A DNA stretch of 64,000 nt, taken from NCBI RefSeq assembly GCF_002573715.1, contig NZ_PDHM01000017.1:310001-374000 (forward strand), written 5' to 3'. The position numbers and the translations under genes are program-made. How positions within the stretch are numbered: position 1 is the first letter of the stretch; the number at the start of each line of letters is the position of its first letter. The stretch is from Paenibacillus sp. EZ-K15. GTDB lineage: Bacteria; Bacillota; Bacilli; Paenibacillales; Paenibacillaceae. The notes below the pieces were generated by a model. That model did not search any database. It was not told the origin of the DNA and was given only the letters and a program-made list of their open reading frames with translations. Shown here piece by piece: positions 1 to 8,014 of this stretch.

Positions 1-1932
1 AAAAGCCAATGCTTTTACGTCTCCCAATGTATTCATCGCATGATACATCACGAATGGAGCCATAAACATGGTATCGTGCAACAGATGCCGGTCATAGAGG
101 GAAAAGTTCCATTCGGTAATATGCAGCTCCAAATCACGGAAAGCGGCAAGCTCCATTTTTTCCTGCAGTCGACTAATGCTCTCTTTATAAAAAGTTGGAG
201 GCATCATTTTCGTTAACATATTCTGCTCCGCTTTGAGCTGAGGATACTCCGAATAGATATGAAAGGAAAAGAAATCGATCGCTACTTGATGCCTCTTGCA
301 ATATTCCATAAACTCCTCGGCCCATGTGTCGTTCCAAAGTGAACCATACCCTAAAGCAGGTCCGCCTGTTTTTAGTTCAGGAAGAACCGACTTGATCACT
401 CGAACGGTAGATTCATAAAAGGAGAAGTATTCCTCTTTGCTTCCTGCCCAGCAAACGCCTGATAAATCCGGTTCGTTCCATACTTCAAAGTACCACTGTT
501 TTACTTCCTCAGCCCCGTACCGATTTAAGCAATGCCGAACGAACTCACGAACAAGCGCCTCCCATTTTGCCTGATCAGCTGGAGGGGAAATATTCCCTTT
601 CCACCAGAATACCGTTTCGTTGGAACGGCTGAGCAAGGTCGGCATAAAGCCTAGCTCCACAAACGGCCTGATTCCCAGCTCAATAAGAAAGTCATAAAGC
701 TTGTCAACATAAGCCCAATTATATACCGGAGTACCGTCATCCTCTTCGTTGTATACCATCATCTCATCATTAAAGATGCCATGAAAACGTATATATTCAA
801 AAGGAATTCGTCCTTTAAGCTCGGAAAGCTGCCGACGCCAGTCATCGCGCAGCCCTTCAACTGCCCTGCCTGCTGTTGTGGTAACATTCCAGTGTTTTTT
901 GTACCCTGTTGACGACATTCCCGGCAGAATCCGAATTTGCTCCTGATCCGTAACAACCGCCGTTAGAGGGTTCGCTCTCTCCTGTTCTTGATCCGACTTC
1001 ACTTCAAGATATCGATATAACGACCCCATCGCATTGATCGTATCTAATTCATAATAGTCCCCACTAGAGGACTCTTCATATGTAAGCGGTTTTCGATTAG
1101 GCTTATCCTGAAGCGGAGCAGCGGCTTCACGATACGAGCTTGGTGTACACCCGTACTTTTCTTTAAAATACTTATTGAATAGCTTTACGTTCGCAAAACC
1201 GCAATCCATTGCAATTTCGGTAATGCTCTTTTCACTTCCGGAAAGCTCCGACTGGGCCTTCTCCAAACGGATCAGCGTTAAATACTTTTGGAAAGGAATA
1301 CCGATTTTACCGGTGAAAAAGTGAGAAAAATAATGCAAACTTAAGTGCTCATGTTCCGCCATCGTCTGCAATGTTATCTTCTCTTTATAATTTTGATCGA
1401 TATAGGTAAGAACCCGATTCAACCTTTTATAGTCATAGCTCTTGCTGCCATCTTCAGCTTCCGGATTGATTCCTTCCGAAAAATATCGCAATAAATGCCC
1501 ACATAAAGTTTGCAGCCTTCCCATCGTGTAGCTTCGATAGCCAGGAGACTTCTTGTTCATCTCCCACACCATCTTTGCAAGCTCCTGCTTGATTGTGTCA
1601 AATCGGAAGCCGATCGGCTCAGCCTCCGTTGTTGAATTACAGGAAATAAAAACATTATTATGCAGCCACTCCGGGCCAAACTGAAGCGTTAATAAAATAT
1701 TGTCAGGGTTATTCTGTTCAAACTTATGGATCGACATGCTGTTCACCACAATGACATCGTCCTGATGCAGGGTATACTGCTTCTGGTCAAGATGCATGAT
1801 AACAGAACCTTGGAGAACATAGACAATCTCCACCTCTTTATGCCAGTGAAATGGAACCTGCTTCACACTGTTGACAAACAGCTTAAAAGGCATGTCATCT
1901 TGATGCTCGATAAATTCATAAAGGTAACGCAT
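1..1932 (-). CDS. AraC-type regulator fused to GH39 glycosidase (partial)
   Basis: The frame is open from an ATG at 1932 to the left edge (644 codons) without a stop, so the C-terminus lies outside the window. Residues 1-90 resemble the AraC N-terminal cupin that senses a sugar. Residues 170-270 form the double helix-turn-helix, ending in a typical CGFANVKLFNKYFKEKYG motif. From about residue 325 the protein becomes a TIM-barrel glycosidase of the GH39 (beta-xylosidase-like) type, with WNEPDLSG placing the predicted acid/base Glu at residue 487. No signal peptide is present, so it should be cytoplasmic. A regulator carrying its own glycosidase-like barrel suggests that the barrel acts as a second ligand sensor or as an active enzyme; the nucleophile region is beyond the window. 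It lies beside a polysaccharide-use locus and may regulate it. The domain calls are firm; the substrate is unknown. Confidence 0.85.
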   Translation of the reverse strand, partial: MRYLYEFIEHQDDMPFKLFVNSVKQVPFHWHKEVEIVYVLQGSVIMHLDQKQYTLHQDDVIVVNSMSIHKFEQNNPDNILLTLQFGPEWLHNNVFISCNSTTEAEPIGFRFDTIKQELAKMVWEMNKKSPGYRSYTMGRLQTLCGHLLRYFSEGINPEAEDGSKSYDYKRLNRVLTYIDQNYKEKITLQTMAEHEHLSLHYFSHFFTGKIGIPFQKYLTLIRLEKAQSELSGSEKSITEIAMDCGFANVKLFNKYFKEKYGCTPSSYREAAAPLQDKPNRKPLTYEESSSGDYYELDTINAMGSLYRYLEVKSDQEQERANPLTAVVTDQEQIRILPGMSSTGYKKHWNVTTTAGRAVEGLRDDWRRQLSELKGRIPFEYIRFHGIFNDEMMVYNEEDDGTPVYNWAYVDKLYDFLIELGIRPFVELGFMPTLLSRSNETVFWWKGNISPPADQAKWEALVREFVRHCLNRYGAEEVKQWYFEVWNEPDLSGVCWAGSKEEYFSFYESTVRVIKSVLPELKTGGPALGYGSLWNDTWAEEFMEYCKRHQVAIDFFSFHIYSEYPQLKAEQNMLTKMMPPTFYKESISRLQEKMELAAFRDLELHITEWNFSLYDRHLLHDTMFMAPFVMYHAMNTLGDVKALAF

Positions 1933-2148
1933 ATTGGGCCCTCATTTCTTATTAACTGAAAACGATATATCTTTATTGTATATATTGAACGGATGATAAA
2001 GTGACTCATAGATTCCAAATATCATCATAAATTATAGATCCTTATCATGATAGCATGTATAGTTTACGACTTTTACATACATTAGAAAACAGGCGATCCG
2101 GAGCACTAAATGTTATTATGCTAGTTTAGTTTCATTGTAAAGAAAGCT

Positions 2149-2180
2149 GATGCCGATTAGATAAAAACCTAATCGGCATC
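2149..2180. terminator. 12-bp perfect hairpin
   Basis: A perfect 12-bp stem (GATGCCGATTAG and its complement) closes an 8-nt loop. The T-tails are weak on both sides, so this could be a second terminator for the GH8 operon or a structured regulatory element upstream of the AraC-GH39 gene. Confidence 0.5.
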
Positions 2181-2238
2181 ATGGTGTCCCGTTTCTTGAA
2201 AGGATGTCTGTAATCCTATGGTTCATGACCAACAAAGT

Positions 2239-2270
2239 GAAGGGCTGCCCAAATGGCAGCCCTTCTGTCT
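2239..2270 (-). terminator. Terminator of the GH8 operon
   Basis: A 9-10 bp stem (AGGGCTGCC and complement) with a short loop lies about 45 bp beyond the GH8 stop codon. The minus-strand 3' side is moderately T-rich. It probably ends the beta-helix/GH8 transcript. Confidence 0.6.
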
Positions 2271-2310
2271 TAATCCAAGATTTCACTTGATCGTGGTTTT
2301 AATGTATTCA

Positions 2311-5067
2311 TTAATCTCCGTTAATGATAAGAACAGGACGAATGGCCGTATCCGAATGTTCCTTGGTCGCATAATCTGCGCCCATATCTTCATCTAGACC
2401 GACGATGCGGAAGCTTACGACTCCATCCGATTGACTGTTCACAAATGAAGTGACATCGAAGCTCACATAGGCACCTTTTTGACTTACCGTCACGGTCCCC
2501 AATGCAGTCCCGGCTTCTGTCGGCTGGTTAGTTGCGTTGATCGACGTTTCAGACCATGCATCATTGTTGATTCCCCTGGCTTCCACTGTATAGGAGCTCG
2601 TATTGCTATGAATATTGGTTACATAGATTTTGAGAATAGCAGAGCTTACGGACCCGCTTAATGAGGTAGTATCAAATTTCAAGTATCCTGCTCGATCGTA
2701 AGAGGCATTGGAGGCGCGCAGCTTTACAGTCATCGTATTCTGGGAGCCATATTGATCCCCGGCATACGTACCGCCACGAACGAAGCTGTCCTCGATCGCT
2801 GTAAGTTTGACAGGGTTCACCGTATCCCCGCTAGTGGTCGCACTGATTTCTTTGCTTGCAGCCGAGACGTTGCCGGCTGCATCTTTCGCTTTGACCGTAA
2901 ATGTATAGGTCGTGTTGGCGTTTAACCCGCTAACCGTCGCTGTCGTGTCGGTTACGGTGGCAGCCAACGTGGCGCCCTCATAAACATCGTAACCGGTAAC
3001 GCCTACGTTGTCCGTTGCAGCACCCCATGAAAGCGTAACGCTGGAGGAGGTCGTGTTGGTTACTGCCAAATTCGTTGGAACCGTTGGTGTCTCCGTATCC
3101 GAACCGCCCGTAGAATCGGTTCCATACACTTCAAACTCATATAAGGAGTATCCGTAAGAGGTACCTCTGGCCGTGCCGTACATTCTCACGTATCTCGCGT
3201 TTCGGTCCGAAATGGCGATATCATCTATGGATCCATTCCCGGTTGTTGTGGAGAATACATCCGTCCAATTGGTAGGTGTACCGTTATCGACAGACACTTG
3301 AATCTTGTAACTCTTCGCATAGGCTGCTTCCCAATTTAATTGGATTCGGTTGATGTTCTTCACTGCGCCGAGATCGACATAAATCCATTGCGGGTCAACA
3401 CCTTCTGCGCTTGCCCATCGCGTTGCCAGGCTGCCGTCAAAAGCTTTAGCAGGCTCAAAGCCCGAGGCTTCGCTTGAGCTTGCAACGGCCGTCTTGTTCA
3501 AGGCAAGATTCGGGGACGATGTATCGTTATTTGTTGTGGCTGTCACTGCATTGCTTGCGCCCGATATATTCCCGGCGGCATCTTTGGCTTTGACCGTAAA
3601 GGTGTAGGCCGTGTTGGCGCTCAAGCCGCTGATGGTCGCATTCGTTCCTGTAACTGAAGCCGCTGGTGCTGAGCCGTTATAAATCTCATAACCCGTAACC
3701 CCTACATTATCCGTAGAAGCATTCCATGAAAGAGAGACACTGGACGAAGTCTTTCCAGTAACCGCCAAATTCGACGGAGCCGTTGGTGCTTGCGTATCTG
3801 CTGGGTTGCCTCCCCCTCCTGGCTTCCACCAGTTACCTGAAATGAACAGCATGTTTAAGAGGGTGAAGCTGTCGCTGTAATAGCCGGATTTATGACTTTT
3901 CATCCAGTCCCAGCCGCTATTGATCCAGGCCTGGTTTCCGCTATTCGGGGTTCCTGCCGAAATAAACGGAGCGACAAAAACGCCTTCCGCCCCGCTTGCC
4001 GATGGAGACACCGTTCCGTTCAATAGATACCCGTCCCGAATATTGTTGGGGTTGCCGCCTGTTTTTCCTTTGATCCAGGCAACCAGTTTATCGGTGATCG
4101 ATTTGGCTCTCGTTTCACCATAATGCGCATAATCCATCACAATCCTGAGTGGTACCCGAGCGGCATTATAATTGTATTCGTCCGTTTCCGGGAACTCTTC
4201 CAAATAATTTCGTGGAGCGGGCTTTGGAGGATTGTCAACGACAAAATCCGAAATCAACCCCGTGTTCGGCGAATAGGAGGCGCTGAATGAACTATAGACG
4301 TTGTACAGGTTATTGATGACATTCAACCACGTTGAATCGCCGGTAACCTCGTAAAAGGCTCTTAAATGGCTGAGCATCCAATCCGAAGGTCTCGTGTTCA
4401 GTGCGCTTTTGCTATCCCAATCGCCGAGATTTAACCGGTTGTTAGTCGTGACATTGCTTTTCTTGATTCCATCCGTAATCATTTTTTTGGCTTCCGCCAA
4501 ATAATTGATTGTACCGGAGGAACCCCATTGATCATGAGCAAGAATGAGCGAGTAAGCGATGTCCAGATCCCCGTCGGTCGCCGAGTAGAAATCTCCCTGC
4601 GCGTTTTTTGAGTCCGCTACGACCCAGCCCATCAGGTTAGGATTTCCCTTGCTTTTATAAGCTCTGGCCGTTTTGAACAGGCCGTCGTAAATGGTTTTGG
4701 CATTCGGATCATAGCCGGCCATTAACACCGTAATGAGCATGCCGTATCCTTGACCTTCGGAAGAGCCCAACGCCTTATACCCGCCAGGTTCTCCTGTAAT
4801 TTCGCCTTTCACATAATATCCGCCGGGCAAGGATGACAAGTTGTTCTTCAAATAGCTGGATTTCCATGAATTATAGTAAGCGATAACGTCTGCATTCAAT
4901 TGCGACTGCGAGAGATGATTCGGCTTCGTAATCCCAGCAAAGTTTGCTTGCTGGGGAAACGGCTTTTGCTCGCCTGCTGCGCGGGCTTCTTGTACAAACA
5001 CCGGTGAGAGAAAAGTCGACATCAAAAGGACGAGGCAAAGTGCGTGAATTGACCATTTTTTAAACAT
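2311..5067 (-). CDS. Secreted GH8 chitosanase-like multimodular glycosidase
   Basis: The start at 5067 is chosen because AGGAGG (5075-5080) sits 7 nt upstream; a longer in-frame start at 5115 has no such site. Residues 1-31 are a Sec signal peptide. The catalytic domain (about 35-410) closely resembles Bacillus GH8 chitosanases: SEGQGYGM carries the predicted proton donor Glu104, and SATDGDLD carries the conserved Asp cluster near 165-169. Family GH8 also includes endoglucanases and lichenases, so chitosan is the best guess rather than proven. Modules then follow in order: FN3 (about 419-511), F5/8 type C/CBM32-like (517-646), FN3 (654-747), and a C-terminal DNRLRE-type beta domain (750-918). 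The FN3 and F5/8C modules are nearly the same as those of the gene just upstream. The two genes are 56 bp apart and likely co-transcribed. Acts outside the cell on polysaccharide. Confidence 0.9.
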   Translation of the reverse strand: MFKKWSIHALCLVLLMSTFLSPVFVQEARAAGEQKPFPQQANFAGITKPNHLSQSQLNADVIAYYNSWKSSYLKNNLSSLPGGYYVKGEITGEPGGYKALGSSEGQGYGMLITVLMAGYDPNAKTIYDGLFKTARAYKSKGNPNLMGWVVADSKNAQGDFYSATDGDLDIAYSLILAHDQWGSSGTINYLAEAKKMITDGIKKSNVTTNNRLNLGDWDSKSALNTRPSDWMLSHLRAFYEVTGDSTWLNVINNLYNVYSSFSASYSPNTGLISDFVVDNPPKPAPRNYLEEFPETDEYNYNAARVPLRIVMDYAHYGETRAKSITDKLVAWIKGKTGGNPNNIRDGYLLNGTVSPSASGAEGVFVAPFISAGTPNSGNQAWINSGWDWMKSHKSGYYSDSFTLLNMLFISGNWWKPGGGGNPADTQAPTAPSNLAVTGKTSSSVSLSWNASTDNVGVTGYEIYNGSAPAASVTGTNATISGLSANTAYTFTVKAKDAAGNISGASNAVTATTNNDTSSPNLALNKTAVASSSEASGFEPAKAFDGSLATRWASAEGVDPQWIYVDLGAVKNINRIQLNWEAAYAKSYKIQVSVDNGTPTNWTDVFSTTTGNGSIDDIAISDRNARYVRMYGTARGTSYGYSLYEFEVYGTDSTGGSDTETPTVPTNLAVTNTTSSSVTLSWGAATDNVGVTGYDVYEGATLAATVTDTTATVSGLNANTTYTFTVKAKDAAGNVSAASKEISATTSGDTVNPVKLTAIEDSFVRGGTYAGDQYGSQNTMTVKLRASNASYDRAGYLKFDTTSLSGSVSSAILKIYVTNIHSNTSSYTVEARGINNDAWSETSINATNQPTEAGTALGTVTVSQKGAYVSFDVTSFVNSQSDGVVSFRIVGLDEDMGADYATKEHSDTAIRPVLIINGD
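3129..3515 (-). repeat. F5/8C module copy 1 (in GH8 gene)
   Basis: This stretch encodes the F5/8 type C module, which is nearly identical at protein level to that encoded at 5194-5580. Shared blocks include DPQWIYVDLG, KSYKIQVS and RGTSYGYSLYEFEVYG. Together with the flanking FN3 sequences it forms a repeated cassette in two adjacent genes. Confidence 0.85.
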
Positions 5068-5123
5068 TCCTATTCCTCCTATTGGATTGGTTTCGGGCAT
5101 CTTGCCTGTGACCATAGTTACTT

Positions 5124-7682
5124 CTAAAAGATAAGCCCTGCGTCATTGCTGATCATATCGCCGGGATCCGTATCGCTGCTTGAAGCAGCGGAACCGTACA
5201 CCTCAAACTCGTACAAAGAGTACCCGTAGGATGTTCCTCTTACCGTGCCATACATCCTTACATATCTGGCATCCCGTGCTGCGAATGCGATTTCGTCCGT
5301 CCCTCCGTCACCGGTTGAAGTGGAGTATACCTCCGTCCAATTTACAGGCGCTGCCGTATCCGTCGACACTTGAATTTTGTAGCTTTTCCCATAGGCGTCT
5401 TCCCATATGAGTTTGACTTTATTAATGCTTTTCACAGAACCAAGGTCAACGTAAATCCATTGGGGATCAGTTCCCTCGGCACTTGACCATCTCGTGGTCG
5501 TACTACCGTCGAAAGCCTGGGCTGGGCCTAAACTCGAAGTTTCATTTGAACTTGATTTTGCGGTTTGGTTTAGGGCCAAATTCCCGGCGGGAGGCGTTGT
5601 TTCATTGGTTGTCGTTACCGTTACCGCATTACTTGCAGCAGATACGTTGCCAGCAGCATCCTTGGCTTTCACTGTAAACGTGTATGCCGTGTTCGCGCTT
5701 AACCCGTTCACTGTCGCGCTTGTGCCTGTAACCACTGCAGCTGGGGTTGTGTCCTGATATAACTCATAAGACGTAACACCCACATTGTCGGTGGAAGCTC
5801 CCCAAGAAAGCGAGATACTGGACGCGGTTACCTCCGTTACAGCCAAGTTTGCCGGAGCAGTAGGCGCTTGCGTATCTTCGGTATTGTCTGACCTGCAATC
5901 CAACACTGCCGTTCCGCTTCCCAATAATGAATTTCCGGAGAATGTCAGGCAGTCATAAACGCCTTTATTCGGAGAAAGCCCGTAATCCACCTTTTCGTTG
6001 TCTGTCCAGGTACTGATCAGCCTGCCGGCCGGCTTCTCCAGATGCGTCCATTTGCTTCCGTCCCAACCGATTTGATAGATACGGTGAGGATCATGATAGG
6101 GCGTATAGGTCGTATAACTTCCGCCTTCCGTTTCCTGCTTGCTCATGTTGTTATTAAATAACACATTCTGCTCACCCGTTGAGCCGGACCACTTGGAAGC
6201 ATGAAGGCCCGCTCCATACCAGATGGGGTACCATGTTCCACCCTCTGGTTCTGCGCCACCTTCACCCTCGCCCCAGCTGCGATGAAGATACGGAACGGCT
6301 ATCGTATTGTTCTCGATCAAGTTGCGTCGCTCCCAACCGCCATGCAGGTTCATATCCACCGTCATGGTATTGCCCGAGACAACGTTGCCCGTTGCCGACC
6401 ATTGAAGCGTTAAATGGCGAACACGGTCAATCGTGTTGTTGATAATTTTGCTGTCGTATAATTTGGATCCGCGGAAGTAGCCGTGCCCTCCCTTGCCTTT
6501 ATTCCATGAGCCGAAAATGATATTATCCCTAAACTCCATATGTCTCGCAAATTCGGTCACGATCGGGTGCGAGCCCGTCATGTACGTACGAACGCCTTTC
6601 ACCCACCCGTTTTGGGCCCATTTAAAAACAATCGCATGGATCGCATATTCCGGAGCCTCGTTGGTATACTTCAGACCAACACCGTCCGGGTTACCAACCG
6701 GGTCATAATCATTTGCGTTTTTGTGGCTGTATGGGGTGTAAGAAATATCTTGGGTGAAATAAAAATGTTCAAAACCGACGCCTTCTACCAGCTTGATCGG
6801 CATGACCTTGCTGTAGTAGGTTGTTCCCAAGATTCCTCCTCCGTTGCTATACGGGATGTCAAATTCAAGCGGTTTGTCGATGGTCAGCGTATCCCCGCTC
6901 ACACTTGTCACCTTAAACACTTGGCTGCGCATGTGCTGATTGATCCAATACGACTCGGGCGCCTCCATGAGCTGATATAAGGCCGGCGTATTGGCCGCTC
7001 CGACATAGATCGTATCTCCCGCCTTGAATTTACTTCCGCTTCCGCTCGCCAATTTCACTTGACTGCTGCCTTTCGTTCCTCCGCCTGCGCTTGCTACTTT
7101 AACGCCGCTTTTCCAATGGAAATTGATGCTGCCTTCATAATCGGGTTCACTCGGGCTTTTGGTCCGATCTTCCACACGAAATGCCCCATACCCGGGCCAA
7201 AGCTTTCCATCGATGACGGGAAGGCCGTCGTCCGAAGCATACGTGCTGGCAGGCTTGAACACGATCTTCGTACCTGTGGCCGGGTCAGCGCCTGCACCTC
7301 TGAACGTAACCCAGCTGGCATCCGCTCGGATGAATTTACTCAGATTGATTTGACCAGCAGGAAACTGCAAAACAGCCCGGTTTGTCTCACTGACCTTAGC
7401 ACCATTCACGGTTAAAGAACCGTTGCGGATCGAGTCGATGACCGCCTGCAGTGCATCGGAATCATCCACACCGTCATTGGCAATGACACCCTTACTGACC
7501 AAATCAATAACCGTCCCACCATCCGGGAGAGGTGTCCCGCCCTTATAGCCCGCTTTGGACCAATCCGGAAGCGACGGGTGCACCCCGGCAGCTTCTGCTG
7601 TTGAAGACGGAGGAAACCCACATAGAACCAGAGCAAGGATCGCGCCCAGTACCAGCGCAGAATATTTTCTCGCCTCGACCAT
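5124..7682 (-). CDS. Secreted beta-helix protein with FN3 and F5/8C modules
   Basis: The start at 7682 is supported by GGGAGGTA (rc of 7691-7698) 8 nt upstream. Residues 1-31 form a signal peptide ending near AEA. Residues 35-590 look like a right-handed parallel beta-helix of the pectate-lyase/GH28-like superfamily: an N-terminal GVIANDGVDDSDALQAVIDS block typical of that fold, then many N-rich turns (NNTI, GNTM). The exact enzyme family was not recognised, so lyase, hydrolase or epimerase activity remains open. An FN3 (about 601-692) and a CBM32-like F5/8C module (700-829) follow. It is the upstream partner of the GH8 enzyme and lies downstream of a YesMN/ABC transporter cluster, which points to a role in attacking the same extracellular polymer. 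The final 15 residues after the F5/8C module are short and unremarkable. Confidence 0.8.
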   Translation of the reverse strand: MVEARKYSALVLGAILALVLCGFPPSSTAEAAGVHPSLPDWSKAGYKGGTPLPDGGTVIDLVSKGVIANDGVDDSDALQAVIDSIRNGSLTVNGAKVSETNRAVLQFPAGQINLSKFIRADASWVTFRGAGADPATGTKIVFKPASTYASDDGLPVIDGKLWPGYGAFRVEDRTKSPSEPDYEGSINFHWKSGVKVASAGGGTKGSSQVKLASGSGSKFKAGDTIYVGAANTPALYQLMEAPESYWINQHMRSQVFKVTSVSGDTLTIDKPLEFDIPYSNGGGILGTTYYSKVMPIKLVEGVGFEHFYFTQDISYTPYSHKNANDYDPVGNPDGVGLKYTNEAPEYAIHAIVFKWAQNGWVKGVRTYMTGSHPIVTEFARHMEFRDNIIFGSWNKGKGGHGYFRGSKLYDSKIINNTIDRVRHLTLQWSATGNVVSGNTMTVDMNLHGGWERRNLIENNTIAVPYLHRSWGEGEGGAEPEGGTWYPIWYGAGLHASKWSGSTGEQNVLFNNNMSKQETEGGSYTTYTPYHDPHRIYQIGWDGSKWTHLEKPAGRLISTWTDNEKVDYGLSPNKGVYDCLTFSGNSLLGSGTAVLDCRSDNTEDTQAPTAPANLAVTEVTASSISLSWGASTDNVGVTSYELYQDTTPAAVVTGTSATVNGLSANTAYTFTVKAKDAAGNVSAASNAVTVTTTNETTPPAGNLALNQTAKSSSNETSSLGPAQAFDGSTTTRWSSAEGTDPQWIYVDLGSVKSINKVKLIWEDAYGKSYKIQVSTDTAAPVNWTEVYSTSTGDGGTDEIAFAARDARYVRMYGTVRGTSYGYSLYEFEVYGSAASSSDTDPGDMISNDAGLIF
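5194..5580 (-). repeat. F5/8C module copy 2 (in beta-helix gene)
   Basis: Second copy of the F5/8 type C module shared with 3129-3515. The adjacent FN3 (5605-5880) also matches the FN3 modules of the GH8 gene (SLSWGASTDNVGVTSYELY against SLSWNASTDNVGVTGYEIY). Duplication or gene conversion between the neighbouring genes is the simplest explanation. Confidence 0.85.
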
Positions 7683-8014
7683 CCAATCGATACCTCCCTA
7701 AATATGAAGTTGTAAAGCGGCTAGCGAACACTCGGTATAAGCAATCCCCCTCTCACGGAGTTACAAAAACCACATTCTGGGATGTATACAAATTATTGTA
7801 TGGTATCTTAGTTCTAATCCCATTTCTCTAATTCGGAAAGGGACTAAATTAAGGTGTATTGTTGTTTTTTTAAGGTTGTCATGTAATCGACTATGAATTT
7901 AATTAAAGTAGGAGGGACACTAGTGTAGCCGATTCGGTAAATACACATAGAAGCCTGCATTTCCTCGAGTAGGAAATACAGGCTTTTTTCGTTGAATAGA
8001 ACCCCCCGTTGAGA
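7683..8014. other. Intergenic region upstream of beta-helix gene
   Basis: 332 bp between yesN-like and beta-helix genes. It holds the ribosome binding site of the beta-helix gene and a terminator-like hairpin at 7951-7990. The AT-rich stretch 7770-7900 should contain the promoter of the secreted-enzyme pair. No clear operator or coding sequence was found. Confidence 0.5.
7951..7990. terminator. Hairpin terminator after yesN-like gene
   Basis: A 14-bp stem with one mismatch (AAGCCTGCATTTCC against its complement) closes a 7-nt loop. The T-run lies on the plus-strand side and the minus-strand tail is weaker, so it may act in both directions. It lies 25 bp beyond the yesN-like stop and splits the sensor/transporter transcript from the enzyme pair. 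Confidence 0.6.

Larger units (their letters stand above)
1933..2310. other. Intergenic region with two hairpins
   Basis: This gap separates the GH8 gene end (2311) from the start of the AraC-GH39 gene (1932). It holds two strong hairpins, listed separately. The stretch 1933-2140 must contain the promoter of the AraC-GH39 gene, but I could not pick a convincing -35/-10 pair. No coding sequence was seen. Confidence 0.6.

Noticed and set aside
1726..1959. Plus-strand frame of 77 codons over the start of the AraC-GH39 gene
   Set aside because: It is antisense to a clearly coding AraC N-terminus, lacks a ribosome binding site, and shows no domain.
6540..6980. Plus-strand frame of 146 codons within the beta-helix gene
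   Set aside because: It is antisense to a well supported secreted protein and shows no recognisable motif or ribosome binding site.
7720..7930. cre-like or promoter box before the beta-helix gene
   Set aside because: The candidate TGTAAAGCGGCTA has an extra base relative to the consensus, and no -35/-10 pair had acceptable spacing.
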